Assembly (NCBI RefSeq): GCF_002099425.1
Contig: NW_018344058.1
Span: forward strand, 248,001 to 312,000
Direction: 5' to 3'
Origin: Phascolarctos cinereus
Lineage: Eukaryota > Chordata > Mammalia > Diprotodontia > Phascolarctidae
DNA length: 64,000 bases
Position numbers and translations under genes: made by a program. Of this stretch, positions 1 to 12,149 are shown in pieces. The stretch's first letter is position 1; the number at the start of each line of letters is the position of its first letter. The notes under the pieces are model-generated. The model did no database searches and was not told the origin of the DNA. It saw only the letters and a program-made list of their open reading frames with translations.

Positions 1-2464
1 TTGTTCTTCCACATGAATCTTGTTATTATTTTTTCTAACTCTATAAAATAATTTTTTGGTAGTTAGATTGGTATGCACTGAATAAGTAAATTAGCTTAGG
101 TAGTATTATCATTTTTATTATATTAGCTCGGCCTACTCATGAGCAACAGATGTTTTTCCAATTATTTAGATCTGATTTTATTTGTGTGAAAAGTATTTTG
201 TAATTGTGTTCACAGATTTCCTGGGTTTGTTTCGGTAGGCAGACTCCTAAATATTTTATAATGTCTACAGTAAGTTTAAATGGAATTTCTCTTTCTATGT
301 CTTGCTATTGGGCTTTGTTGGTAATATATAGAAATGCTGGTGATTTATGTGGGTTTATTTTATGGCCTGCAACTTTGCTAAAGTTGTTTATTATTTCAAG
401 TAGTTTTTTACTTGATTCTCTAGGATTCTCTAAGTATATCATCATGTCATCTGCAAAGAGTGATAGCTTTGTTTCATCTTTGCCTATTCTAATACCTTTA
501 ATTTCTTTTTCTTCTCCTATTGCTAAAGCTAACGTTTCCAGTACAATATTGAATAACAGTGATGATAGTGGACATCCTTGTTTCAGCCCTGCTCTTATTG
601 GAAATGCTTCTAGCCTGTCCCCATTACATATAATGCTTGCTGAAGGTTTTAGATAATCTGATGCTATTTATTATTTTAAGGAAGACTCCATTTATACCTA
701 TGCTTTCTAGTGTTTTTAATAGGAATGGGTGTTGTATTTGGTGTCAAAAGCTTTTTCTGTATTATTCTTGTGATAAGTTGCTGTAATCTATTTGCTAATA
801 TTTTGTTTAAAATTTTTGCATCTATATTCATTTGAGAAATTTGTCTATAATTTTCTTTCTCTGTTTTGACTCTTCCTGGTTTAGGTATGAGCACCACATT
901 TGTATCATAAAAAGAATTTGGTAAGACTCCTTCTTTGCCTATTTTCCCAAATAGTCTATATAGTATTGGAATTAATTGTTCTTTAAATGTTTGATAGAAT
1001 TCACATGTAAATCCATCTGGCCCTGGAGATTTTTACCTAGGGAGTTCATCAATGGCTTGTTCAATTTCTTTTTCTGAGATGGGGTTATTTAAGTATTTTG
1101 CTTCCGCTTCTGTTAATCTGGGCAATTTATATTTTTGTAAATATGTATTCATTTCACTAAGATTGTCAAATTTATTGGCATATAGTTGGGCAAAATAATT
1201 CCTAATTATTGTTTTAATTTCCTCTTCCTTGGTGGTAGCTTCACCCTTTTCATTCTTGGTACTAGTAATTTGGTCTTCTTCTTTCTTTTTTTTAATTAAA
1301 TTAACCAAAGGTTTATCTATTTTATTGATTTTTTTATAAAACCAGCTCTTAGTTTTATTTATTAGTTCAATAGTTTTCTTAATTTCAGTTTTCTTAATTT
1401 TTCCTTTGGTTTTCAATATTACTAATTTAGTGTTTAGTTGAGGATTTTTAATTTGTTCTTTTTCTAGTTTTTTTTAGTTGTATGACAAATTCATTGATCT
1501 CATCTTTTTCTATTTTATTTATATAAGCATTTAGAGATATAAAACTTCCCCTAAGAACTGCTTTCGCTGTATCCCATAAGTTTTGATATGTTGTCTCATT
1601 ATTGTCATTCTCTTGAATGAAATTATTGATTGTTTCTATGATTTGTTGTTTGACCCAATCATTTTTTATGATTAGATTTATTTAGTTTCCAATTATTTTT
1701 TAGTCTATGTTTTTATATATTTTTTACATATTACATATAATTTTTATTGCATCATGATCTGAAAAGGATGCATTTAATATTTCTGCCTTTCTGCATTGAA
1801 TTGTGAAGTTTTTATGCCCCTAGTACATGGTCAGTTTTTGTGTATGTGCCATGTACTTCTGAGAAAAAAATATATTCCTTTCTATCCCCATTCAGTTTTC
1901 TCCAGAGGTCTATCATACCTAACTTTTCTAATGTTCTATTCACATCCTTTACTTCTTTCTTGTTTAATTTGTGGTTAGATTTATCTAGTACAGAGAGGGG
2001 GAGGTTGAGGTCCTCCACTAGTATAGTTTTGCTGTTTATTTCTTCCTGTAACTCTCTGAACTTCTCCTCTAAGAATTTGGATGCTATACCATTTGGTGCA
2101 TATATGTTTAGGAATGATACTATTTCATTGTCTATGGTGCCTTTAGCAGGATGTAGTTTCCTTCCTTATCTCTTTTGATTAGATCTATTTTTGCTTTTGC
2201 TTTGTCTGAGATAAGGATTGTTACCCCTGCTTCTTTTACTTCAGCTGAAGCATAATATATTCTGCTCTAGCCTTTTACCTTTACCCTGTATGTGTCACTC
2301 TTTTTCAAATGTGTTTCCTGTAAGCAACATATTGTAGGATTATGGGTTCTAATCCATTCTGCTATCCCTTCCCTTTTTTTATGGGAGAGTTCATCCCCTT
2401 CACATTCACAGTTATGATTACTATCTGTGTCTTTTTCTCCATCCTTTTTACCCCCTGTTTATGC

Positions 2465-2660
2465 TTTTCTTTCTCCTTTCTCCTTTTCCCCCTCCCACTA
2501 GTGTTTTGCTTTTGACCACCACCTCCTTCAGCCCCTCCTCCCTTCTATTATCCCTTTCCCTTTTCTTCCCCTTTACCCTTACTGCTTCTTCTCTCCCTTC
2601 TATCCCCCCTCCCTTTTCTTTCCCCTTTTCCCTCCTACTGCCATTTTCTAAGATCAGATT
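2465..2660. repeat. Pyrimidine-rich tract between L1 ORF1 and ORF2
   Basis: This is a strongly C/T-biased stretch on the + strand (A/G on the element's sense strand), lying between the ORF1 and endonuclease regions of the L1. It yields spurious open frames on both strands and is not a gene. Confidence 0.8.
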
Positions 2661-3989
2661 AATCCACTTATTTGGATCCATTTAACCCACTTGATTCGAT
2701 TTTTTTTATCATTACATCAAAGTCAACTAATATCCACCCTCTTTATGTATACTCCTTTAACATGGTGTTATAAGAATGCAATTCTCAAGAGTTGCAAATG
2801 TCATCTTCCCTTGTAGGGATGTAAACAGTCCACCCTTATTAATAACATTTTGTATCTTTCTGTCCCATTTACCTTTTTATGTCTTTCTTGAGTCTCATAC
2901 TTGAAGATCAAATTTTTTGTTGAGCTCTGGTCTTTTTATCAGGAAGGTTTGGAAGTCCCCTATTTTGTTGAATATCCATCTCCTCCCCTTGAAAAGTCAT
3001 GCTCATTTTATCTGGGTAGTTGATCCTTGGCTGCAATCCAAGCTCCTTTGCCTTTTGGAATATCATGTTCCATGCCCTGAGGTCTTTTAATGTAGAAGCT
3101 GCAAGGTCCTGTGTAATCCTTACTGTGGTTCCATGATATTTAAATTGTTTCTTTCTGGCTGCTTGCAGCACTTTCTCTTTCATCTGGTAATTTTGGAATT
3201 TTGCTATCATATTCCTTGGTGTTGTCAGTTTTGGATCTTTTTCAGGTGGTGAGCGGTATATTCTTTCTATGGTTATTTTACCTTCTGGTTCTAGGACTTC
3301 CAGGCAGTTTTCCTTTAAGATTTCCTGAAATCCAGGCTCTTTTTTACATCATGATTTTCAGGTAGTCCAATAATTTTTAAATTGTCTTTCCTGAATCGAT
3401 TTTCCAGGTCAATTGTTTTACCAATGAGGTATTTTACGTTTTCATCTATTTTTCATTTTTTTGTTTCTTTTTGACTGATTCTTGCTCTCTCATAGAGTCA
3501 TTAGTTTCCATTTGTCCAATTCTACTTTTTAACAGATTGTTTTCTTCTGTTAGTTTTTGTACTTCCTTCTTCAAATGGTCAATTGTGTTTTTTAGGGACT
3601 TGTTTTCTTCAGTGTACTTTTTTTCCAATTGGCCAATTGTATTTTTTAAGGACTCTTCTACCTGTCTCATTTGACTTTTAAAATCCTTCTTGAGCTCTTT
3701 TAAGAAGGCTTTTTGGGCTTCAGACCAATTCATATTCCCTTTTCATGTTGCAGATGTGGGTTTGTTGACAATGTTGTCCTCTTCAGAATTTCTGTCTTGA
3801 TCTTCAATCTTCTCATAATATGAATCTATGGTATGTTTCTTTTTACTCATGGTGTTTCTTTATTCCCTGGCCTTTAAAGAGATTGAACCCCTCCAGCTGG
3901 GGAACAGAGGGCACTGACCCAAGCTTCTTGTGTTGAGAGCCTAGGTCTTGGTCACTGGCTGTGTGCTGGGGCCTCTTATGTTAGCAATT

Positions 3990-4640
3990 GGAGGCTGTAG
4001 GGTTTTGGCAGCTTACCTGGTGTTGGGCTGGAATTGGCAAGGCTGGAACTTTCAGGCAATTCTAGGTTGCCTGCTTTTCCTTTCCTTTAGGTTTCTCAGC
4101 TCCTTTTAGATGCGTGCTGCAGGGTGTTTATCTGCCTGGGGCCCCTTGTAATGCTGCCTCCCTTATTTCTGCTAATGCACTGGGAGATTCCTTTGCAGTA
4201 GAGTGCCGAGGCACCTGGTGGTTTTCTGAGCTGTTTTCCACTGGTTCCCCCACCCTCATTGAGGCATTCAGAGGTCCAGGTGTTGGTGTTTGCCTGCTCT
4301 ACCACCTGGGCTTCAGGATCTCTTCCTGGGGTTCTGATAGCTTACCAGGTATTGGGTTGGAATCAGCAAGGCTGGGGCTTTATGAAGACTTTAGGTTGCT
4401 TTCCTTGGCTTCTTTCAGATGGATGCTGCAGGGTGCTTATCTGCCTGGGGCCATTTGTAGTGCTGCTTCCCTTATTTTTGCTGAGGCACTGGGAGACCCA
4501 TTTGCTGGGGTGCTGCTGCTGCTCCCCTCTTTCTTCTAGTTCAGTTGTTCCAGGGTTTTTTTCTGTGGTGATATTTTCTGGGTTTTCAGAGGTTGATAGG
4601 GGAGAGTGAGAGCAACTACCTTTTTACTCTGCCATCTTGG
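3990..4640 (-). repeat. Tandem monomers in the L1 5' UTR
   Basis: Two related units with a period of about 319 bp are visible. TGCTGCAGGGTG at 4115 recurs at 4434, each followed by TATCTGCCTGGGGCC and a similar run ending in an ACTGGGAGA block. Upstream parts also align (about 4010 against 4345). Tandem 5' monomers that act as promoters are known in mouse L1; here the role is inferred. Confidence 0.75.
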
Positions 4641-4654
4641 CTCCCGGAAGTGGA

Positions 4655-6205
4655 ACTTGCTCACATTCTGATGCAGAGACCACACAAATAGAAGGTTTCA
4701 GCTGTGAATCAAATAGAAAGGTCTAGCGATCCTTTAGAGTGCAGTGGAAAAACATGATAATGTCTCACTTTTAATTTACATTATAAAGTCACAATTAATT
4801 CCAATACCAAAATCATATCAGTTTATGGTAAACTAGTTAAACAGTGCCAAGGACTTTGGTGGCAAGAAATTTCTTTTCTGGGCCTTCAGTAGTTGTGGCT
4901 GCAGCACCTAATAACTCTTAGTTGCTAGGTTGCATCTCCAGGAGAGTTCTTACTGGGATGGTGACTTCAGGGTTTGGTTTCAAAGCAGGGCAATATGGTG
5001 GTAGGGGGTAGCACCGCCACTCCCATAGCCCTTGGACCTACCTGTCTATCAGTGGCATTTGCTGGTAGTGGTGGTGATGGTAAGTCCTTTTTCCAAACTT
5101 TGAAATTGTAAAGTGCTACATAAACGTTATCTAGGATTATTTTAAGAAAATTATTTTTCTTAACCTTATCCACACCTGGCAACAGTACCACAGCAAATCT
5201 TAATAGAGAATTCTCTGTCCCTTGTCAATCCCTGAACAATAACAGAAAAAGAAAGGGCTTAAAAGTCCATAAATTGGATAACTAATAGCTGAATAACTGG
5301 AAAATAGTTATATTTACAATACAGGATTAATATGCCAGATTCTAGTTTAGTAGCATTCTGCTGCTGGACAGGCTATCTGGATACAAAACACGCTCCAAAC
5401 CAATGTGTTAACTGTGATGTTTGTCATGAGAATAAGTATGGTAGTAATTCTAGTTACCTACTCAAAGAAAAAATCTACACGTTATTTGTATTAATCAAAA
5501 TTTGCTGTAGTTTTCTTTGAACAAGTTGTTATTGCCTAAATTGGCTATATAATTTCAAAGAGTGATTTTTACCTAGTGGTCATATGTCATCAGTCATAAT
5601 AGCTGCAAGCTATTCTGTTCTTAAATGTGGGAAGCTCTTCAGAGAATAAAAGGTCAGTTAACAGCAGTATCCTATGACTGCCTTCTCTTTCCCTCTATTG
5701 GTATTTAAAAGAACAAAATGTTTGTGGTGGTGGCCTTTGAAACATATTAAGAATGAAATTCTCCTTCTGGGCTTTAAGAATAGGTAAAGTTTGAAAGGGA
5801 AAACTCAATCAGCAGGATTTGCTTTCTCTACCTCAAAGATACAGCTGAAGAGACTTGAAAAGGAAACAAACTTCTTACATAAAAGAAAAGATGAAAATGA
5901 AAGTGATTAGAAGAAAACATTGTGAAGGAGATAGGAAACTGAAACCAAATTGAAACTAGAAGATAAAATAGAAAATGCAGAAAATCAGTAAAATAGACAA
6001 AAATAAAAATTTGAGAGATTGTAAGATAATGATGGTAGGGAGAACTAGGCATTCCCAAAAGGTGATATACCACAACCATGGGAAACTTCTAAAAGAAGAC
6101 AGCACCCTTATTTTTCCTATACTCCATATACATACATCCTAACCCTAGCTTTCTCTCCACCTAGCAGAGTGACATAGTCTTTAGGTAGTCAGTAAGTGAC
6201 TCTTG
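4655..6205. other. Unassigned sequence
   Basis: I see no recognisable gene, RNA or repeat family here. The frames are short, have no family resemblance, and are broken by frequent stops. Confidence 0.5.
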
Positions 6206-6209
6206 GTTA

Positions 6210-6470
6210 GCCAGGTGACTAGAGTGCCATGGATAGAGTCCCCTCCTGAGTCAAGAAGACTCATCTTCCTGAGTTCAAATCTGGCCTCAGACACTTACTT
6301 GCATGTATCCTGGGCAAGTCACTTAACCCTGTTTGCTTTAGTTTCCTTATCTGTAAAAATGAGCTGGAGAAGAATATGGCAAACCACTCCAGTATCTTTG
6401 ACAAGAGAACCCCAAATGAGGTCATGAAGAGTCGGACACAAATGAAACAACTGAACAATAACAACAATAA
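6210..6470 (+). mobile_element. MAR1-type CORE-SINE
   Basis: A tRNA-like head is followed by the CORE motif GGGCAAGTCACTTAACCCTG, then the MAR1 tail (AGAATATGGCAAACCACTCC, AAGAGTCGGACACAA) and an AACAATAACAACAATAA end. The tail is shared with RTE elements, which are thought to mobilise this family. Confidence 0.9.
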
Positions 6471-6489
6471 AGTGAATCTTATGTTCTGT

Positions 6490-7430
6490 GTGTGGGTGTA
6501 CTCTAGGGTTCTGTCCTGGTCCCTCTTCCTGCATCCCTTTATCACTGTCAGTGTTCTTATCATCTTCCATGGGTTTAATTATCATCTCCACGCAGTTACC
6601 TCCCATGTCTACTTCATGATGTAGCCCCATCTCTCTAATGAGCTCCAGTACTACATTATTAGCTGCCTACTAGACATCTCCAACTGCATGAACCATAAGC
6701 AAATCAAACTGAACTTGTCCAAAACAGAGTTTATTATCTGTCCCCCTAAATACTTCTTCCTAACTAGCTTTTTCTGTCAAGGGCTCCATCATCCTTCCAG
6801 TCACCTAGGTTCATACAGAGTCTTAGGGTCGGGCGCCATTCTTCCCTTGACCTCACTTCCCATATCCAAACATTTGCTAAGCTGTGTTGATCCTAGCTCT
6901 ATTGCATCTCTTCCCTAAATCCCCTTCTTTGCATTCCTGTTGCCGCTCTAGTTCAGGTCTCCATCTCTTCTTGTGCAGAGTCCTTGCAGTAGCCTCCTAC
7001 TTAATCTCCCTGTTGCTAGTCTCCTCTACTCCAGCCTTTATAGAGCTGCCAAAGTAATGTTCCTAAAGCACAAGTTGCCCTCCTGCTCAATAAACTTCAC
7101 CAACTCCCTGTTGCCTCTGAAAGAATACAAGCTCTTCTCCTTGGCATTTAAAGCCCTTCAAAATCTGCTTCTCATCTATTTTTCTAGATTTATCCCACAT
7201 TTGTCTTCTTCATCTGCTTTACATTGAAGCCAAGATGGCCTACTTCCTCGTAAATGAATAGGATGGTCCTTATGTGGGCCTTAGCACAGGTTGACCCCGT
7301 ACTTCTCTCCCTGCTCACCTTTGCCTTTTGGAACCCCCTAGAATAGACTCATTCAAGACTGCTCAAATATCACCTCCTACATGAAGCTTCTTCTGATCCC
7401 CCCAATTGTTAGCACTCCCAAACCCCCACC
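6490..7430 (+). mobile_element. L2 LINE fragment (reverse transcriptase to near the 3' part)
   Basis: The order of recognisable L2 blocks is preserved: GGTTCTGTCCTGGTCCCTCT (the RT block before the catalytic Asp-Asp), then a segment equivalent to AACTGAACTTGTCCAAAAC, then the C-terminal part around CTCCTGCTCAATAAACTTCA. It is old and full of indels; no intact frame remains. Confidence 0.85.
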
Positions 7431-7851
7431 CAAAATTACTTTGTATATGTGATAATTGCTGAGATCTATGTATACACTTGGTGGTTCTGCAGTAAAAATG
7501 ACATGCTACACCTAAGTTGTTGCTCTGCTTTCTGCAATCTGCAGATAAGTTGGTTAAGTAAATTAATTATCCATCAAGAGAATATAGTTTATAGTTTGTC
7601 TACGAGGTAGTACTACACTTAAGTCACCTACCGTTTGGTTTTCTCTTCTCAGAAAGCATCCAGTACATCTCTGTGAGCTCTCAGTGCCTGTAGTATCTCC
7701 ACTACTCATTTGACAGTGCTCAACTGCAAACTCTTAGACTATGGCCCCCTCCTATCACAGGCACAGCTGGGAAAGGTTTAATTGCCCTTACTAGTTGGAT
7801 TCAGAATTCAGCCTAGGGGGGAAAAAAAGGAAATATCACTCTGAAATGTGA

Positions 7852-8038
7852 TTTGTTTGTTTGTTTGGTTTTTTTTTTGTTGTTGTTATTTTTGCTTTTT
7901 GGTGAGGCAGTTGGGTTTAAGTGACTTGCCCAGGGTCACACAGCTAGTTAAGTGTCAAGTGTCTGAGGCCAGATGTGAACTCAGGTCCTCCTGACTCTAA
8001 GGCTAGAGCTCTATGCATTGTGCCACCTAGCTGCCCCT
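7852..8038 (-). mobile_element. SINE1-type poly(A)-tailed SINE with target duplication
   Basis: On the minus strand it has a tRNA-like head (GGGGCAGCTAGGTGGCACAA), the core TGTGTGACCCTGGGCAAGTC and an A-rich tail. It is flanked by 15-bp direct repeats differing at one base: CACTCTGAAATGTGA (7837-7851) and CACTCTGAGATGTGA (8039-8053). These long duplications and the A-tail point to L1-driven insertion. Confidence 0.95.
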
Positions 8039-8247
8039 CACTCTGAGATGTGAAAAAAAAATTATAAAAATCTTGATTTGGCTCACTCACACCATGTATT
8101 TGGGAAACCTGCTTTCAACCAAACTCATTCATAAGACTCAGATGGTTGACTTGTTAGTGGTCACATAATTTATTAAAACTGAGTAAAAAAGATAACTGTA
8201 TAAGAACTGTCACAGCCAAACTGATAGATGATAATAAATATGTAAAA

Positions 8248-8258
8248 GATGATAGATA

Positions 8259-8291
<33 letters not shown>
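8248..8291. repeat. (GATA)n microsatellite
   Basis: About ten GATA units with minor interruptions. Confidence 0.95.
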
Positions 8292-8879
8292 AAGAATTAC
8301 TTCTCTGAATATTTTTCTCACAGTGGATTATGTGAAGCAAGAAAGTTCAGATAAAGAACAGAGAAACCACACAGATATAGTAGCAAACAAAACTTTATGT
8401 CTACGCCAAGTGGAGGAAGAAAATGGGTATCAATAGGGAAAAGTCTAGGCGTGTAGCTCTCATCACCCCTGGTCCCAAGATGAGGGCAGTATAAAGTGGA
8501 ATGTCTTCTGGATGGAACCGTGTGATGATTTTCACACTCTAGTTAAAGGCTCAGAGACGTTCAGGGCTCAAACATATGCAGAGTTTTAGCCAAAGAACAA
8601 ACTGGCATCAACAGGAGACTGCTCTGTGATCCATAAGACAAAACAGTAATATAGCTGGAACCAACAAAATTGTGGCATTTTCTACATTGACCAATAAAGA
8701 GTGAGAAATGAGGGTCAGGGATGTAGTGAACTTAACTCTTAATTCTGTCAGTCTGTCAAGAGTTTGGAGGGTAGAGTGTTGAGAGTTGCCACAGAGGTAA
8801 TGCTCAGTCTTATTATCCTTTGCATACATGCGTCCTTGGGGGCTGGGGCCATACTTATCAAATCAGTTTTCACTGTTCA

Positions 8880-8998
8880 ATAGATTTTAACTTGCTTAAG
8901 AATAGAGACTGTTTTCATTCTTGTCTTTCCATTCCTAGCACCTAGCATAGTACCTAGAACATAGCAGGCATTTAATAAATTCTCATCAAATTGAATTA
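8880..8998 (+). mobile_element. L2-type 3' end
   Basis: It matches the L2 tail pattern CTAGCACCTAGCATAGTACC, AACATAGCAGGCATTTAATA, ending in A-rich sequence. Confidence 0.75.
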
Positions 8999-8999
8999 A

Positions 9000-10990
9000 A
9001 TGACATTACTGTTTTATTTGTTCATAAATGCTAATAAAATATGTAAAAGCTGAAATGACTAATCAACTATCAAAAACCATTATATCCCAACCTGAATCCA
9101 GAAACCTGCTTAGTCAGCCTAAATCAATTTACAAATGCAACACAAGGTCAACCTTTGAACCTTTGATTTTTGACTCTCCCAACAGGACAGATATGCTCTT
9201 GAAATAAACAATCAATCCAGAATTTGATCAGTGACTCCATTCCATTGCCCTTTATTCTCATACTCAATGAAAACGTTGGTACGAAAGGGATACTACTGTA
9301 ATTTAAACTAGATTTGTTTCCTGGACTTCACTTCACTCCTCCACTTCAATCCAAAGCAACCTAGCCAGGGTACATATAATAAAGATTGTAACAGAAATCA
9401 ACAATTTGTAATTATTTTGGAAGAGAGAAGATCACTTGACACAGTCTGACTGAAAGCATGAATTCTGAGACACCTGGTTACTAAGGCAACGTAATGTGCT
9501 AAATATCAAAGGGCAGATATACTGGATTATATGAAGACACACAAGGGGATGGGAGTAGATCAGTTGCAGCAATCAGACCACAGATTCAGTTCAAATCAAC
9601 AAAGTTATTGACTCCCTATGTAGTGTCCAGCATCAATGCTAGATGTCCCGTAGGGATTCTGGGGCTTTGCTTTGGAATCAGGCATTTGAAATGTCACTGA
9701 CAACACTTCTCTAAGAGAGAAGGCTGGGAAAGAGCTAATGGCAGAATAGTCAGAACCAGGATGGGCCACTCCTTCAGGGTCTAATACTAATGCTAACCCT
9801 AACTATTATTCTGCATATTCTGTCCCCCTCTTCCCCCCAAAAAAAAGGCATCCAAGAAGCCTATGGATGGAAAGGGCAAATTCTTATTGGCCCACAAAGA
9901 AAGGGATACATCTCAGAACACTATGGAGGGCAAGGTGCAGTGGTGAAGCCTGAGCCTAACTCCAGGCAGAGTAAGGCTTGGGAAGAGAGGGAGACCTTCA
10001 GTCTCTACCTTCCTGGTGACACTTCTGTGTCTCCTATCCTGGGAACCTTTTTCTTTACCTTTAAGATTTTCCCTTCCAAACCTCTCAAACTTTCCTGTTT
10101 TTAGGAGAAGATGGGGGTAGGGAACGGGATGGTGAACTTGGAAACAGAGTCAACTGCTCATCCTAAATCACGAGACCAAGGACCACTACTCTGGAAGGTC
10201 TGATGTCCCTGAGGGAAGCCAGATCTACAAAGCTCTGTGCCAAAAAGAGCTAGGAAAACTGATGTTCCTACTCTGAGACCAACTCTGTTTCCTAGCGGTC
10301 TTGAAGTTCCCCCTTCCAGCTCCGTAATGTGAGATTTTAGCTGTATTTGATTCCCCCTCATCTCAGTTTCATTTTTAGTAAAGCTGAATAAACTTCCTCT
10401 GTGAATTTCTCTATTTAGGGGGTCTCAGGTTCTTCCTCTATAAAACTAAATTGTATCAGAAAATTTCCAGTTTTTTCCAGATATAAGCAGTCCTCATTCA
10501 GCCCTCCCCTTTCAGTCTCTATTTGTTTAATATAAAGGTCACCACTGTCCTCTAAGTAATAGCTTCATTGATCTTAGCACCTAGTTATTGAGCACAGTTA
10601 AAGTAGACAGCTACCAAATAGCCTGCTTCCCTGGCTAGGGACAGGAGTGGAAAACCTCCCCAGGAAGGGCCTTCTGGCATCCCACAGTCTTTCCTCTTTC
10701 CTTTCATGAATCAATATGTGTGTCTGTCCTCTGACAATCTGATGGAACCTTTCATGTTGTTTGTCTCAGGTTTAAAAATTCCCAGCCCTGACTCTTCCTG
10801 GAACACTGTTATAGGTGATATAGGAATACAGAAAGGAAGGGGAGGGAGAACTACATAAAATGACTCCTATTCCCAAGATGGTGGGGGGCAGGGAGGGACG
10901 ATAAAAAGGGAGAAGTGGGTAGATACAAGACTTAAATACATGACAATTAGAGGACAAGACAAGGTAATATTTAATAAAATACTAAAGTAA
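9000..10990. other. Unassigned sequence
   Basis: No gene or confident repeat was recognised. A short segment near 9590-9650 may be a decayed L2 3' end in reverse. The 104-codon open frame at 9790-10104 has no family resemblance and no exon-like flanks, so it is not called. Confidence 0.45.
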
Positions 10991-10992
10991 AT

Positions 10993-11246
10993 TTTAGTTG
11001 TTCAGTCATGCCACACTCTTCATGACCCCATTTGGGGTTTTCTTGGCAAAGATATTGCAGTGATTTGCCATTTTTTTCCTCCTGCTCATTTTCCCTATGG
11101 GAAACTAAGGCAGACAGGGTTAAGTGACTTGCTTGCCCAGGGTCACACAGCTAGTAAATGTCTGAGGCCAGATTGGAACTCATGAAGATGAGTCTTCCCA
11201 ACTCCAGGCCCAGCACTCTATCCACTGTGCCACCTAGTTGCCCTAC
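10993..11246 (-). mobile_element. MAR1-type CORE-SINE
   Basis: This is a reverse copy. It begins with the TTTTAGTTGTTCAGTCATG tail complement and GACCCCATTTGGGGTTTTCT, then GGGTTAAGTGACTTG and the head complement CACTGTGCCACCTAGTTGCC. Confidence 0.92.
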
Positions 11247-11484
11247 CAAAAGGAATACATCTAATTAAATGCCAAATAAAAAAAAAAAAAGGAAACAAGA
11301 AGTGCTAATTCCTGTCTTTGTTTTAGATTGTTCTCCTCTCTCCTAATGTAAACCTACTTATCTTTTCAGGACCAGCTCAAGACTCACTTATTTCATAGAC
11401 CTGAATGAGACCTTTGACCTTTGACACAAAGATAAGGGAATGGCTGAGACAGTACTATGAAAAATACAATTTTCACAAAGAAGC

Positions 11485-11670
11485 AACAGGGTAGAGTGAT
11501 GAATCCAAGTTTGGAAGGCTTGGGTTCAGCCGCCAACTCTTCTGCTTACAAGCTGTATGACTTTGGTCAAGTCACACACTGTATCTAGACCTCAGTTTCC
11601 TCCTATGTAAAATGAGAAAGTTGGACTAGTTGATCTTTGAGGTCTCTCCCACTTTTAAATTGTGCCAACA
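11485..11670 (+). mobile_element. MIR/MON1-like CORE-SINE
   Basis: The blocks GTATGACTTTGGTCAAGTCA, CCTCAGTTTCCTCCTATGTA and AAAATGAGAAAGTTGGACTA are in family order. The tail ends in the MON1-like GATCTTTGAGGTCTCTCCCA. Confidence 0.8.
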
Positions 11671-12009
11671 ATTTAAATTGTGCTCTGATCTAATAGCAAA
11701 GTACCCTGACAGCAAAATCCCTCTGATGTTCTTCTTGCCCAAGGCCTTGTACAGTTTGGCAATATGATCTGGCACACACAAAATCCCTCAAGGGAAGATT
11801 TACAGTGCAGAAGAAATGCATTCACTCACTGAGAGGGCAAGACACATAGATGCACCCAACCTCTATCACAGTTCTAACGTTAAGGAACTACAGTTGGTCC
11901 CAAGAGAATTGAGGACTGTTCCCACTTTCCTTTTTCCACTAAAGGGGTCCTTTCACTAGTCCAGACCAGGTTTAACCCCAATGGGCCATCTTCAGTATTT
12001 TGCCACTGG

Positions 12010-12146
12010 ACTCAGATGGCTCTGGAGGAAAGAGTGTGATTGGTGACTTTGCACAGCCCTGCCTCACTTAAATCCAATTCACTTGCAAGATTTCACTTTC
12101 CTGATGTCATTGGTCCTCTTCAAGAATGAAGGATAAACAATAGCAG
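12010..12146 (+). mobile_element. Partial copy of the RTE-tailed 0.5-kb marsupial repeat
   Basis: This is the reverse complement of the copy at 53601-53800. Shared blocks are GCCTCACTTAAATCCAATTC, TGATGTCATTGG and the end GAAGGATAAACAATAGCA. Confidence 0.75.
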
Positions 12147-12149
12147 CCC

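Larger units (their letters stand above)
1..4640 (-). mobile_element. LINE-1 (L1) with 5' end, ORF1 and N-terminal part of ORF2; 3' end off window
   Basis: The element is read on the minus strand. Its 5' end, at about 4640, begins with the L1-type GAGCCAAGATGGCAGAG. ORF1 lies at 3733-2908: a coiled coil of repeated Q/K-rich heptads (for example LKNTIGQLEKKY), then the RNA-binding C-terminal domain (RITQDLAASTLKDLRAWN). The endonuclease of ORF2 occupies about 2340-1800 (NIYAPNG, then HGTYTKTDHVLG). Reverse transcriptase begins near 1030 ([27 protein letters not shown] at 897-780). Stops and frame shifts break ORF1 and ORF2 in several places, so the copy is dead. ORF-like stretches on the + strand here are antisense. 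Confidence 0.95.

Noticed and set aside
204-656. 150-codon open frame on the + strand
   Set aside because: It is the antisense of L1 ORF2 reverse transcriptase; the sense strand shows the L1 protein motifs.
2461-2685. Opposed open frames of low complexity
   Set aside because: A product of the pyrimidine-rich spacer in the L1; composition is almost entirely Ser/Pro/Leu or Lys/Arg/Glu/Gly.
4114-4609. Two overlapping + strand frames (141 and 116 codons)
   Set aside because: Antisense of the L1 5' UTR monomers, with no conserved domain.
1-4655. GCA, the gene expected next to IFIH1 in placental genomes
   Set aside because: No EF-hand coding was recognised anywhere upstream of IFIH1; it probably lies beyond the left edge.
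6210-6470. tRNA gene in the SINE heads, here and in other SINE copies
   Set aside because: Only decayed box A and B-like sequences within SINEs; no complete cloverleaf is apparent.
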